Counted from the stretch's first letter, positions 5,601-12,786 are shown. The stretch is 12,786 nucleotides of DNA from Rhodothermia bacterium (GCA_018679295.1 JAHHLP010000417.1:1-12786), one strand, 5' to 3'. Translations and numbers: made by a program. Notes: generated from the sequence alone by a model not told the origin.

Positions 5601-7294
5601 ACGATCGTATTGACGATATCGTTGAACAGGCCATCCTTTGTTGTGATTGCCACCGCTCGACCATCGCGAATTCGGTGCAAGCCGCCCTCGCGTGTACCGG
5701 CCCACAGGACCCCGTCTTCGTCTTCGTGTAATGATAGTACGAAGTCGCTCTTCAGACCGTTCGTGGTCGAGAAGTGACTGACGACCCTGTCGTCCTTCAG
5801 GTAGTTCAGTCCCCCATCGTAGGTGCCAACCCAAATACCGCCGCGAGCAGATTCCGTTATGGCGGTTACAAAATTGCTGGACAGTCCGTCCTCAGACGTA
5901 TACGTACGAAAGGATCGACCATCGTATCGGGTGAGCCCGCCAGAGCTCGTTGCAATCAAAAGATCGCCGTTGGAGGCTGCGTACAAGCTATAGATGGTGT
6001 TAGTAGGCAGCCCATCCGCCGTCGTGAACGTTCTGATCTTGCCCGAGTCGTACCTCACAAGTCCACCACCCTCGGTACCGAACCAAACCGATCCGTCGGC
6101 GGTCTCCTGAACCGAGTAAACCACGTTACTCGGAAGGCCATCTTCCATCGATAAGGTTGATACGTCACCGTCTGTCAGACGTGTCACCCCACCGCCTTCG
6201 GAACCCGCCCATACAGTACCGGCGGATGTCTCGATGATTCCATAAGTGTAGTCGTCGGCGGCTCCTTCCCGAATCCCGAATGGGACGAACTTCCCGTCGT
6301 GTATCCTGACCAAGCCTCCGCCGTCGGTACCGATCCAGAGGCTGCCTTCGCGATCTTCCAAAAGCGAGCGGATGTTGTCGCTCGGCATCCCCTGCGAGGT
6401 CGAAAGCGACTGGATCTCCCCTCCTTGAATACGAAGAACGCCACCGTGCTCACCGCCAATCCAGATGCTACCGGCACGGTCCTCCAGGATTGACGAGATC
6501 GCTGAGACCGGTAGTTGACCTGGATCCTTGATGATGGTCACATTGCCATCTTCTACTGTTGCCAACGCTCCATTACGCGTCCCGACCCAGATTCTCCCAG
6601 CACGATCCTCGTGCAATGCCGTCACATCGTCACCAGGGAGCGACGCCTTGGAGTTGTAGTTGACAAATCTCTTGCCGTCGAAGGACGCCATTCCGGCCCC
6701 ACGAGTGCCTATCCATAGTACACCGTGCGAATCCAGAAGCAGCACATTGATGTTCTTGCTCGGCACGCCGTCCTCGAGCGTGTAGCTGAAGAACCGGTCA
6801 CCGCTCAGCAGATTGAGGCCGGCGTCGTCGGTACCGACCCAGATATTGCCCTCGTCGTCCCCCGTGATGGCACTGACATTCGAGCTGGAAAGCCCTTGCT
6901 GCCGGTAGTACGTGAATGAGTTGTCCTCAAAGAAGCGCGTCAGGCCCCCTTCACGCGTCCCGACCCAAATCGCTCCGTCGGGTGACTCGTAAAGAGCGGA
7001 CACCGCGTTTCTGGGAAGCTCGGAATTGGTCTTGTCGTAGATATTGAACTCGAGTCCGTCGAATCGGACCAATCCCTCCTGCGTTCCGAGCCACACGTAT
7101 CCGTCGGAAGACTGCAGGATGGCAAATATCGATTTCTGGGGAAGGCCTTCGTCAGCTCCCCAGATGTCCATCGGGTACTGCGTTACCGCCTTGGCGGGGT
7201 CGAGCCTGAGACCTGATTGTGCCCACGCCGGACCCGATCCCCACAAAAGAAGGATGAGCGCGAAAACCAGCGTGATGAACCGGGAGTGGGGCAT
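2669..7294 (-). CDS. Giant propeller-type hybrid sensor histidine kinase (kinase-receiver-kinase)
   Basis: Membrane sensor of 1541 residues. In order: a signal peptide ending about residue 25 (AWA-QS); fourteen two-component-regulator propeller blades (residues 43-640, Trp motif spaced 42 residues, probably two seven-bladed propellers outside the cytoplasm); a Y_Y_Y domain (about 685-757); one membrane helix (about 760-783); a coiled coil (787-853). Then histidine kinase 1 (His865 in ISHEFRTP; ATPase motifs NLLSNAIKF, DTGQGI, GTGIGLSLV); a receiver (Asp1146/1147, phospho-acceptor Asp1189, Thr1219, Lys1241); and kinase 2 (His1295 in SHDMKNPL; NLVNNAVKYS, DNGPGI, STGLGLSIV). Classical proteins of this family end in an AraC DNA-binding domain; here kinase 2 takes that place, so output must pass to another protein. 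The family usually senses polysaccharide fragments; the ligand here is unknown. The Shine-Dalgarno is weak. A polar tail of about 35 residues closes it. Confidence 0.95.
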   Translation of the reverse strand: MPHSRFITLVFALILLLWGSGPAWAQSGLRLDPAKAVTQYPMDIWGADEGLPQKSIFAILQSSDGYVWLGTQEGLVRFDGLEFNIYDKTNSELPRNAVSALYESPDGAIWVGTREGGLTRFFEDNSFTYYRQQGLSSSNVSAITGDDEGNIWVGTDDAGLNLLSGDRFFSYTLEDGVPSKNINVLLLDSHGVLWIGTRGAGMASFDGKRFVNYNSKASLPGDDVTALHEDRAGRIWVGTRNGALATVEDGNVTIIKDPGQLPVSAISSILEDRAGSIWIGGEHGGVLRIQGGEIQSLSTSQGMPSDNIRSLLEDREGSLWIGTDGGGLVRIHDGKFVPFGIREGAADDYTYGIIETSAGTVWAGSEGGGVTRLTDGDVSTLSMEDGLPSNVVYSVQETADGSVWFGTEGGGLVRYDSGKIRTFTTADGLPTNTIYSLYAASNGDLLIATSSGGLTRYDGRSFRTYTSEDGLSSNFVTAITESARGGIWVGTYDGGLNYLKDDRVVSHFSTTNGLKSDFVLSLHEDEDGVLWAGTREGGLHRIRDGRAVAITTKDGLFNDIVNTIVEDDTGYLWMTCNKGIFRVSRVGLNSFADGNTDRVISEYFDRTDGLRSDEFNGGFQPAGWKGLDGRLWFPSDKGFVSVDPEAIMVNPLPPLVHVESISADGKSVKVLDGERITLKPGTHKFEFRYVGLSFIAAEKVNYQYMLQGVDETWVDAGQRRVAFYTNLSPGDYAFQVRASNSDGVWSKTSASASFYLKPFFYQTTWFLVLGILLSVSLPFLFYRIRVRHLKQRQIELEDLVEERTKDLREEKERTESALKETETARREAEEQKDIAERAKSVIEAQAERLRDMDRIKSRFFGNISHEFRTPLTLTIGPLENAITGMYGPVSPALSRQLEIMLRNSRRLLRLINQLLDLSKLESGSLTLKVIEGNIVQMLEGVVMSFTAFAEKEGIDLSLDALSSNINLFFDPENLEKVFFNLLSNAIKFTPEEGRISVSIQEVRHVIRGAEYDAVEIRVADTGQGIPKEELTHIFDRFHQVDGTVSRVQEGTGIGLSLVKEMVELHGGTIRVESEVGAGTEFIVVLPKGTQHLKNFEILDDEEATDLYEISRGPMMEMAVFEDLDTTSAVTDSAVPVGDRKNLLVVDDSADIRNYVVGCLDAIYNIEVAKDGVDGLEKLEKRVPDLIISDVMMPRMDGYEFCRKVKSDERYSHIPVILLTSKASLEAKIEGLQAGSDDYLSKPFNAEELRVRVANLVSMREQAAQLKGLNEELEDANQTLREASELKSQLLNIASHDMKNPLTAIREFSRILKEEIESSSHLNELVDLIFSSSDEMLRLVTQLLDSSALESGKFELNMRPVDLGTLAQLVVHKSQKQAELKQQVIHISQVGEGKSIVMADFDRLQEALDNLVNNAVKYSDKGSEIWVKVENETDKVRFEVSDNGPGISDDELPKVFDKFQKLSNQPTGGESSTGLGLSIVKQIVEMHNGMVWVESEVGVGSAFVVQLDAAAGKAGESDFQDRPALSSSRRPSGNADSIESPS

Positions 7295-7476
7295 GCGGTG
7301 CGTGGCGACCTGATCCTCAGTGGGTAATCAGAGAGAAGTTGCTGCGCGGGGACGACTGCAACCGTGTGGGCCTTTTTGAATAGTGGACACTTTCACCAGC
7401 GGTATCGGCATGGTGGGTGCCCGCTTAAGACGGACGTTGGCAGCGAATACAAGCCACAAATGCCCAGAATCGGCCG
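7295..7476. other. Gap between pdxH and the sensor kinase gene
   Basis: This 182-base gap separates two minus-strand genes. It should hold the kinase promoter and the end of the pdxH transcript. I find no hairpin with a T-run and no clear promoter, so I cannot say whether pdxH and the kinase share a transcript. Confidence 0.3.
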
Positions 7477-8115
7477 TCAGGGCGCCAATCGCTCAATCTT
7501 CCAATAGGCCTCGCTCCGGGAATAACAGATGCGGTCGTGAAGCCTGTTCGGCCTGCCCTGCCAGAGCTCCAGTCGCCGCGGCTTCAACAGAAATCCACCC
7601 CAGAAGTCAGGCCTTGGTATCTCACCATCAAATCGCGCCTCGATTTCGCGTGCGCGTTCCTCAAGCACCTCACGAGATGGGATGACACTGCTCTGAGGCG
7701 AAGCCCATGCACCGATCCGACTACCTCGCGGACGGACGGAGAAGTACGCATCGGATGCGTCTATGCTGAGGCGTTGGACATCACCCTCAATCCGTACCTG
7801 TCGTTCTTGCTCCTTCCACCAAAAAACCAAAGAAGCACGGGGGTTTTCCTCAAGCTCACTGCCCTTTCGGCTAAGGTAGTTCGTGAAAAACGTGAACCCG
7901 TCCGGGGTGACATCCTTCAACAGGACAATGCGCCCTGAGGGCGTGCCGGAGCTGCTTGCGGTGCACAGCGTCATCGCGTTCGGCTCTTGCACACCCGCTT
8001 CCGCCGCCTCCCGAAACCACACGGCAAACTGCCCGATGGGATCTGGGTCGACTGTGTCCGTGGACAGCTCGCTGCGCCCGTATTCGGTTCGAAGCGATTC
8101 CAGACTCTCTTTCAT
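7477..8115 (-). CDS. pdxH: Pyridoxamine 5'-phosphate oxidase
   Basis: FMN-dependent cytoplasmic oxidase that turns pyridoxine or pyridoxamine 5'-phosphate into pyridoxal 5'-phosphate, the last step of vitamin B6 cofactor synthesis and salvage. The 212 residues match the family's usual size. They show its motifs in order: GRIVLLK (61-67), FFTNYLSRKG (76-85), ERQVRIEG (104-111), SRIGAWASPQSS (132-143), FWGGF (171-175), ELWQGRPNRLHDR (183-195) and the C-terminal WKIERLAP. These cover the FMN and substrate-phosphate sites as known from the E. coli enzyme. I chose the ATG at 8115 because it gives the normal short lead before LRTEYG and has AGGA just upstream, though only two bases away. An in-frame GTG at 8145 would add ten residues but has no ribosome site. 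No motif is missing. Confidence 0.96.
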   Translation of the reverse strand: MKESLESLRTEYGRSELSTDTVDPDPIGQFAVWFREAAEAGVQEPNAMTLCTASSSGTPSGRIVLLKDVTPDGFTFFTNYLSRKGSELEENPRASLVFWWKEQERQVRIEGDVQRLSIDASDAYFSVRPRGSRIGAWASPQSSVIPSREVLEERAREIEARFDGEIPRPDFWGGFLLKPRRLELWQGRPNRLHDRICYSRSEAYWKIERLAP

Positions 8116-8242
8116 TATCCTGTATGTTCGACTCGGTTCGCCCACTGACCAGCAAGCCGCCGATTCAGTTCCCTTTTATATATTCTGACCGCTTCTCGAT
8201 AACGGGCGATCTCCTCCGCCGGCACCTCGACTCACCGCACTT
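8116..8242. promoter_or_regulatory. Divergent promoter region between pdxH and proline dehydrogenase
   Basis: The two genes are transcribed away from each other across these 127 bases, so both promoters must lie here or inside the coding starts. An AT-rich island at 8174-8184 (ttttatatatt) stands out from GC-rich surroundings and could serve as the -10 region for either direction. No matching -35 is clear. Confidence 0.4.
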
Positions 8243-9106
8243 ATGCATCTACCCTTCTTTCTCGCCCGAAGATTTGTCGCGGCGGAGACGCTCGATGACA
8301 CGATTCCGGTTCTTGAACGACTCAAGTCGATGGGGCTAATGACCACCCTGGATCTCTTGGGCGAATATGTAGACGAGCGCGACCTTGCCCGTGAAGCTAC
8401 TGAGCTCTATCTGGACATCGCCAACCGGATAGCCGATGAGCACGAGAGGTCAGGCATCGATGCCAACATATCGATCAAGCTCTCGATGATCGGCCAAAAG
8501 GTCGACGAAGGATTCTGTGTCGACAATTTGCGAAAGCTGCTGCACGTTGCGCAGAATCGGAACGTGTTTGTCCGGCTCGACATGGAGGGCAGCGACATTA
8601 CCGAATCGACCCTGTCTATTTTTGAACAGGTCTTTCCGGACTACCCTGACAACGTCGGTATAGTCCTTCAGGCGTACCTCAAGCGCACGAGAGAAGATGT
8701 ACATAGGATGTGTGAGCTCAACGCGCGCGTCCGGCTTTGCAAGGGAGCGTACAAAGAACCGCCTTCCGTAGCACATCAGTCGATGGAGACCATTCGGGAG
8801 AGCTTTGTCGAGTACATGAAACTGCTGTTGTCGAATGCGCGGTATCCCGGCATCGCCACCCATGACGACCTGGTTATTCAGGCGACAAAGGACTACGCCG
8901 CGGCGAACGAGATCGCGACTGACAGATACGAGTTTCAGATGCTATACGGAATCCGGCAGGAGACGCAGCAGTCCATTGCGAGTGAGGGATACAACATGCG
9001 CGTTTACGTTCCGTACGGCCGGCAGTGGGTCCCGTACTTCTCCCGCCGGCTCCGCGAAAGAAAGGAAAATGTCTGGTTCGTTTTGAAGAACCTGTTTCGC
9101 AGATAG
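8243..9106 (+). CDS. Proline dehydrogenase, monofunctional
   Basis: FAD enzyme that oxidises L-proline to pyrroline-5-carboxylate and passes electrons to the quinone pool, the first step of proline use. The 287 residues fold as the PutA-type barrel. Visible motifs resembling the Thermus enzyme are VRLDMEGS (110-117), VLQAYLKRT (141-149), RLCKGAYKEP (164-173), ATHD (205-208), YEFQMLYGIR (229-238), RVYVPYGRQW (253-262) and the substrate-binding arginine pair in SRRLRER (267-273). It lacks the aldehyde dehydrogenase half of PutA, so pyrroline-5-carboxylate dehydrogenase must be encoded elsewhere. The N-terminus is about 20 residues shorter than in Thermus. A stop codon at 8186-8188 and no other start codon after it fix the ATG at 8243. 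No Shine-Dalgarno is visible before it, which suggests a leaderless or short-leader mRNA. Confidence 0.94.
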   Translation: MHLPFFLARRFVAAETLDDTIPVLERLKSMGLMTTLDLLGEYVDERDLAREATELYLDIANRIADEHERSGIDANISIKLSMIGQKVDEGFCVDNLRKLLHVAQNRNVFVRLDMEGSDITESTLSIFEQVFPDYPDNVGIVLQAYLKRTREDVHRMCELNARVRLCKGAYKEPPSVAHQSMETIRESFVEYMKLLLSNARYPGIATHDDLVIQATKDYAAANEIATDRYEFQMLYGIRQETQQSIASEGYNMRVYVPYGRQWVPYFSRRLRERKENVWFVLKNLFRR

Positions 9107-9150
9107 GTAGCTACCGCTGCGGCTTTGGTCAGATAGAACGTAACCGCAGC
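9106..9150. other. Inverted repeats in the convergent gap between proline dehydrogenase and trxB
   Basis: The 79-base gap between the two convergent genes contains a perfect 10-bp palindrome, GGTAGCTACC (9106-9115), which starts on the last base of the proline dehydrogenase stop codon. Next to it is a 7-bp inverted repeat, GCTGCGG (9116-9122) with CCGCAGC (9144-9150). There is no T-run on either strand, so a bidirectional terminator is only possible, not shown. Confidence 0.4.
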
Positions 9151-9185
9151 CGACTCTCAGGAGAGCAACTGGAGCCCGCGATCGA

Positions 9186-10199
9186 CTATTGCGCTGCAGC
9201 CTCGGTCTGAGCCACCGGGTTTTCGGCCAGCCACCGCTCCGCGTCGATGGACGCCATGCAGCCGGTGCCAGCCGCCGTGACGGCCTGACGGTATACGTGA
9301 TCCTGGGCATCACCGGAAGCAAACACGCCCGGTATGTTGGTATAGGTCGAGTCCGGATACGTCTTGATATACCCCAACTCGTCCATGTCGAGCCAGCCCT
9401 TGAAGATGTCGGTGTTTGGCTTGTGTCCAATGCCGAGAAAAAGTCCTTTGACTGGAAGAGTGGACTCCTCGTCGGTCACCCGATTCAAGAGCTTAAGGCC
9501 GTCGACCTCGTCTGCACCGAGGACATCCTCCACGACCGTGTTCCAGATGAACTCGATCTTGTCGCTCGCGAACGCCCTCTCCTGCATGATCTTCGACGCG
9601 CGCAGTTCGTCGCGGCGATGAATGACGTAGACCTTGCTCGCAAAGCGCGTCAGAAAAAGGGCCTCTTCCATCGCCGTATCGCCTCCGCCAACGATTGCAA
9701 CCTCTTCATTGCGAAAAAACGCGCCGTCACACGTCGCGCACGCGGAGACGCCCCTCCCGATGAGTCGCTTTTCGTTCTCCAGTCCCAAGTATTTAGCCGA
9801 CGCACCCGTGGAGATTATCACAGCTTCCGCCAACACCGCCTTCTCGTCGTCCACAATGAGTTTGAACGGTCGCTCGGACAAATCTACAGCGGTGACCGTA
9901 CCGTACCGGATCTCTGCGCCGAAGCGAGTCGCCTGGTTCTCGAAGATCTGCATCATCTCCGGACCCAGGACCCCCTCGGCGAAGCCTGGATAGTTCTCGA
10001 CGTCGGTCGTGGTCGTGAGTTGTCCGCCGGGCTCCGGGCCCTGGTAGACAACCGGCTCCAAATTGGCGCGTGCGGCGTACAGCGCCGCCGTGAGTCCGGC
10101 GGGACCCGTGCCAATGATAACCAGCTGCTTTCTCTCTGCAGATTCAAATGAGATCGCGGGTAGTGCCGCCCGCTCATCGGCGTTGATGCTGTCAGCCAT
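9186..10199 (-). CDS. trxB: Thioredoxin-disulfide reductase
   Basis: Cytoplasmic flavoenzyme that passes electrons from NADPH through FAD to thioredoxin. The 337 residues show the FAD-binding IIGTGPAGLTAALYAAR (28-44), GGQL (58-61), the redox-active CATC (Cys154 and Cys157), the NADPH-binding GGGDTA (171-176) with HRR (194-196), and the second FAD motif GVFASGDAQD (291-300). This is the normal layout for the low-molecular-weight bacterial enzyme. I start at the ATG at 10199, where GGA lies five bases upstream; the frame stays open 22 codons further, but that part contains the hairpin at 10229-10254 and does not look like protein. It lies 98 bases behind trxA on the same strand, so its substrate is encoded directly upstream. 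The Ala/Gln-rich C-terminal end is unremarkable. Confidence 0.96.
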   Translation of the reverse strand: MADSINADERAALPAISFESAERKQLVIIGTGPAGLTAALYAARANLEPVVYQGPEPGGQLTTTTDVENYPGFAEGVLGPEMMQIFENQATRFGAEIRYGTVTAVDLSERPFKLIVDDEKAVLAEAVIISTGASAKYLGLENEKRLIGRGVSACATCDGAFFRNEEVAIVGGGDTAMEEALFLTRFASKVYVIHRRDELRASKIMQERAFASDKIEFIWNTVVEDVLGADEVDGLKLLNRVTDEESTLPVKGLFLGIGHKPNTDIFKGWLDMDELGYIKTYPDSTYTNIPGVFASGDAQDHVYRQAVTAAGTGCMASIDAERWLAENPVAQTEAAAQ

Positions 10200-10228
10200 T
10201 TTTATCCGATATCTCGAAAGATGAAGGA

Positions 10229-10254
10229 AGCCCGGTGCGGCGAGCGACCGGGCT
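10229..10254 (-). terminator. Hairpin between trxA and trxB, possible partial terminator
   Basis: AGCCCGGT (10254-10247 on the minus strand) pairs perfectly with ACCGGGCT (10236-10229) around a 10-nt loop, followed by the pyrimidine-rich TCCTTCATCTTTC. It could end some trxA transcripts and let others run into trxB, giving more thioredoxin than reductase. It could also simply protect the 3' end of a processed trxA mRNA. Confidence 0.5.
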
Positions 10255-10297
10255 GCGCTTCTCAATGTTATTGATGGGGCTTGCGTACCGGGTTATG

Positions 10298-10642
10298 CTA
10301 CGCCGCCTGGCCAACGAGATTGTCGAGCTTCTCCGACAGCATCTTCTTGGGAGCGGCTCCGACCAGCTGATCTACTACCTTCCCGTCCTTGAAGAAGAGA
10401 AGTGTCGGAATGGATCGAATTCCCAAGTTCATCGGGATCTGCGGATTCTCGTCCACATCCATCTTGGCAATCTTCGCCCGTCCCTCAAATTCCCCGGCCA
10501 ATTCTTCTATAACCGGTGCGATAATGCGACAGGGACCGCACCAGGCTGCCCAGAAGTCTACAAGCACCGGTTCGCCGGAGTTGAGGACTTCCTCCTGAAA
10601 GTTCTGATCGGTCAGCGTCACATACTTCGCATCCTGTGCCAT
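10298..10642 (-). CDS. trxA: Thioredoxin
   Basis: Small cytoplasmic disulfide reductase of 114 residues, close to the usual size. It shows the classical active site WCGPC (34-38) in the context DFWAAWCGPCR, the cis-proline Pro79 in SIPTLLFF, and the GxxP/K-rich C-terminal helix (GAAPKKMLSEKL). It reduces ribonucleotide reductase, peroxiredoxins and other proteins, and is itself re-reduced by the reductase encoded next. The start is supported by AGGAG nine bases before the ATG. No residue of the active site is altered. Confidence 0.97.
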   Translation of the reverse strand: MAQDAKYVTLTDQNFQEEVLNSGEPVLVDFWAAWCGPCRIIAPVIEELAGEFEGRAKIAKMDVDENPQIPMNLGIRSIPTLLFFKDGKVVDQLVGAAPKKMLSEKLDNLVGQAA

Positions 10643-10661
10643 AATGTCAGTCTCCTTATTT

Positions 10662-10687
10662 CAAGTGTACGACTAGAGCATGCTCAA
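10662..10687 (-). promoter_or_regulatory. Possible trxA promoter with a palindrome
   Basis: On the minus strand the sequence TACACTTG (10669-10662) resembles the Bacteroidota -7 box TAnnTTTG. A TTG lies 15 bases before it (10687-10685), a little closer than usual. A perfect 10-bp palindrome, GAGCATGCTC (10676-10685), fills the spacer and could be an operator. The start codon lies about 20 bases after the box. The rest of the 162-base gap to purL shows no gene and no clear purL terminator. Confidence 0.35.
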
Positions 10688-10804
10688 GGATAGTGCCAGA
10701 GCCATGCATAGCGTCGTCATGAGTCGTGTTGGTGTTTTCCGGTTCGCCTCTGTTACGCGGCCCTCGCGCCACAACGTCCATCCTGCTCGGTCCGTTTCGC
10801 GAAT

Positions 10805-12786
10805 TCATCGTGAGCCCATCAGGTGGGGAATAACGGACTCGTAGGCGGACGCGATTTCCTCAACCGCAACGTCGATCACGGCTTGGTCTCCCAGCCGCAA
10901 CAACAGCCTCGGCCCACCTACCGTACCCAGGCGCGTCAAAAGAACAGGATGTTTCTGAGAGGCCTCCAAGAGGCGTTCCGCGTCGTCCGGCCGGCAACTG
11001 ACGACGATCCGCGATTGCGATTCGCCGAAGAGCGCCGCGTCCATTCTGATCCCGGCCGGGATCTCCAGGTCGCCGGTCATGCCGGATCCGGATGCGATGC
11101 AACTTTCGGCGAGGGTAACAGCCACCCCGCCGTCCGAAACGTCGTGTGCACTCTGAACTAGTCCGGATCGGATGAATGACAGAACCGCATTCTGTACCGC
11201 GACTTCCTCGTCGAGATCAAGATGGGGTGCGTCGCCGGCAGTCATGCCATGGACAATCGAAAGGTACTCGCTGCCGCCGAGATCATTCTTGAACGCCCAG
11301 CGCTCCGGGGATACGAGAAAAACTACATCTCGATCTGACCGAAACGCGCTGGTTGTCGTGTGCCGGTTCACATCGTCGACGAGCCCCAGCATTCCGATGG
11401 TCGGCGTGGGGAATACCGCCCCTTCCGGATTCTCATTATAGAACGAAACGTTACCGCCGGTCACGGGCGTGTCGAACGCGCGGCACGCATCACCCATTCC
11501 GCCGACGGCCTCCTTGAAGACCCAATAGACCTCCGGCTTGTACGGATTTCCGAAGTTCAGGCAGTTCGTAATGGCCAGTGGCTTTCCGCCTGCGCATACG
11601 ACGTTGCGAGCCGCTTCCGCGACTGCGATCTGGCCACCCCTGCGCGGGTTCAGATACACGTATCTGCCATTGCAATCGGTCTTGACGGCCAGTGCTTTCT
11701 CCGTGTCCTTAATCCGCACGACTGCTGCGTCGGACGGGCCGGGGCCGACGACCGTATTCGTACGCACCGACGTGTCGTACTGCTCGTAGACCCATTTTTT
11801 CGATGCTATGTTCGGCGAAGTCAGAAGCCGCCTCAGCGTAGCCTCGACATCCGTTGCGGACAGGTCCGGAATGTCACTCAATTGCAGGGCGGACGTCTGA
11901 TCCAGATACTCAGGACGTTTCGTTTCGCGGTGATAGACGGGTGCGCCGCCGCCTAGTACCAGGTGCTCGGCCGGGACGTCCGCGACAAGATCGCCATGCC
12001 AGTAGATGCGGACGCGCTCGTCGTCGGTGACCTCGCCAATCTGTACGGCGTGCAGATCCCATCTTTCGAAAATCTCTTGCACTTCCGACTCCCTGCCTCG
12101 TTCGACGACAAGAAGCATCCTCTCCTGGCTTTCCGAAAGCATAACCTCGTAGGGCGTCATGCCTTCCTCTCTCATGGGGACCCGGTCGACGTGCAGTTCC
12201 ATGCCGCTCTCACCCTTGGCGCTCATCTCGCATGATGAACAGGTGATGCCTGCGGCGCCCATGTCCTGAATCCCGACGACCGCGCCGCTTCTCACCGCCT
12301 CGAGGGTCGCTTCCAGTAGAAGCTTCTCAGTAAACGGATCTCCGACCTGCACGCTTGGTCTTTTGGCTTCGCTCGCTTCCGAAATCTCCTCGGAAGCGAA
12401 GGTGGCGCCATGGATACCATCACGGCCCGTCGCCGAGCCAACGATGTAAACAGGATTCCCCTTGCCCGACGCGATGGCCGAGGCGGTCCGCCCGGCTTTC
12501 ACAACACCAACGCTCATCGCATTTACGAGCGGATTCCCCTCGTACGACGGATCGAAATAGACCTCACCCGCCACCGTGGGCACACCAAATGAATTTCCGT
12601 AGTCGCCGATTCCACGTACAACACCATCGAACAGGTATCGCACCCTCGGGTTCTCGAGCGACCCGAAGCGAAGCGAGTTCAGCGAGCAGATCGGGCGGGC
12701 GCCCATGGTGAAAATATCGCGCTGAATCCCACCGACACCCGTGGCAGCTCCCTGGTAGGGCTCGACTGCTGAGGGGTGGTTATGCG
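10805..12786 (-). CDS. purL: Phosphoribosylformylglycinamidine synthase, PurL subunit (5' end beyond the window)
   Basis: ATP-dependent enzyme of purine synthesis that converts formylglycinamide ribotide to formylglycinamidine ribotide with ammonia delivered by PurQ. 659 residues are visible and the frame is open to the right edge. The first visible residues are HNHPSAVEPYQGAATGVGG, a hallmark of PurL just inside the N-terminus, so roughly 70-90 residues are missing. Further marks are GATGRDGIHGATFASEEI-like residues, DMGAAGITCSSCEMSAKG, LSESQERM, the second-half LNFGNP and GGNVSFYNE, and SAHDVSDGGVAVTLAES. The length shows the short PurL type, which works with separate PurS and PurQ, rather than the single-chain type of about 1300 residues. 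The ATG at 12706 is internal and not the start. purL lies upstream of trxA on the same strand, but the 162-base gap does not suggest tight coupling. Confidence 0.97.
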   Translation of the reverse strand, partial: HNHPSAVEPYQGAATGVGGIQRDIFTMGARPICSLNSLRFGSLENPRVRYLFDGVVRGIGDYGNSFGVPTVAGEVYFDPSYEGNPLVNAMSVGVVKAGRTASAIASGKGNPVYIVGSATGRDGIHGATFASEEISEASEAKRPSVQVGDPFTEKLLLEATLEAVRSGAVVGIQDMGAAGITCSSCEMSAKGESGMELHVDRVPMREEGMTPYEVMLSESQERMLLVVERGRESEVQEIFERWDLHAVQIGEVTDDERVRIYWHGDLVADVPAEHLVLGGGAPVYHRETKRPEYLDQTSALQLSDIPDLSATDVEATLRRLLTSPNIASKKWVYEQYDTSVRTNTVVGPGPSDAAVVRIKDTEKALAVKTDCNGRYVYLNPRRGGQIAVAEAARNVVCAGGKPLAITNCLNFGNPYKPEVYWVFKEAVGGMGDACRAFDTPVTGGNVSFYNENPEGAVFPTPTIGMLGLVDDVNRHTTTSAFRSDRDVVFLVSPERWAFKNDLGGSEYLSIVHGMTAGDAPHLDLDEEVAVQNAVLSFIRSGLVQSAHDVSDGGVAVTLAESCIASGSGMTGDLEIPAGIRMDAALFGESQSRIVVSCRPDDAERLLEASQKHPVLLTRLGTVGGPRLLLRLGDQAVIDVAVEEIASAYESVIPHLMGSR

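Noticed and set aside
4931..5731. Long open frame of 266 codons antisense to the sensor kinase
   Set aside because: It is explained by the codon use and repeats of the kinase gene. The translation shows no domain and no ribosome site.
7330..7360. Third copy of the leader element near the kinase start (TGCGCGGGGAC)
   Set aside because: Only about nine bases match and it lies in the opposite orientation relative to the gene it precedes.
8116..8145. GTG start of pdxH at 8145
   Set aside because: There is no ribosome site, and the added ten residues go beyond the usual family lead. The ATG at 8115 fits better, although its AGGA spacing is short.
9189..10151. Open frame of 320 codons antisense to trxB
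   Set aside because: It mirrors a fully convincing thioredoxin reductase. The translation is compositionally odd and resembles nothing I know.
10688..10720. Tiny frames (15-17 codons) in front of trxA
   Set aside because: Too short to separate from chance. No ribosome site and no sign of attenuation structure.

Overview
The window looks like a piece of chromosome from a marine, moderately GC-rich member of the Bacteroidota/Rhodothermota group, most likely Rhodothermia. This is inferred from three things. There is a very long propeller-type hybrid sensor kinase. There is an S8 lipoprotein with KVLERY repeats. The left-edge protein has a C-terminal beta-sandwich module common in secreted proteins of such bacteria. 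No rRNA, tRNA, CRISPR array or insertion sequence is visible.

The left part (1-2440) is an export-related region on the + strand. It holds the 3' end of a large extracellular protein, a subtilisin-family lipoprotein protease (483-1907), and a tiny secreted peptide of 49 residues (2223-2372). The protease and the peptide genes each close with a strong intrinsic terminator, so they are separate transcripts. Both nevertheless carry an almost identical 21-nt element in their leaders (434-454 and 2108-2128, 20/21 identical). The protease leader can also fold so that its Shine-Dalgarno and the bases before the ATG are paired. This pair of leaders is the most unusual signal in the window.

The middle (2591-7294, minus strand) is one giant sensor protein of 1541 residues. 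It has a signal peptide, fourteen propeller blades, a Y_Y_Y domain, a membrane helix, a histidine kinase, a receiver, and then a second histidine kinase where the classical family has an AraC DNA-binding domain.

The right part (7477-12786) is housekeeping metabolism. It holds pyridoxamine 5'-phosphate oxidase (pdxH, minus), a divergent monofunctional proline dehydrogenase (plus), and then three minus-strand genes read in the order purL (5' end beyond the window), trxA, trxB. The thioredoxin/thioredoxin reductase pair forms a complete NADPH-dependent disulfide reduction system. PurL of this short type needs PurQ and PurS, which are not in the window. Proline dehydrogenase and trxB converge over a 79-base gap.
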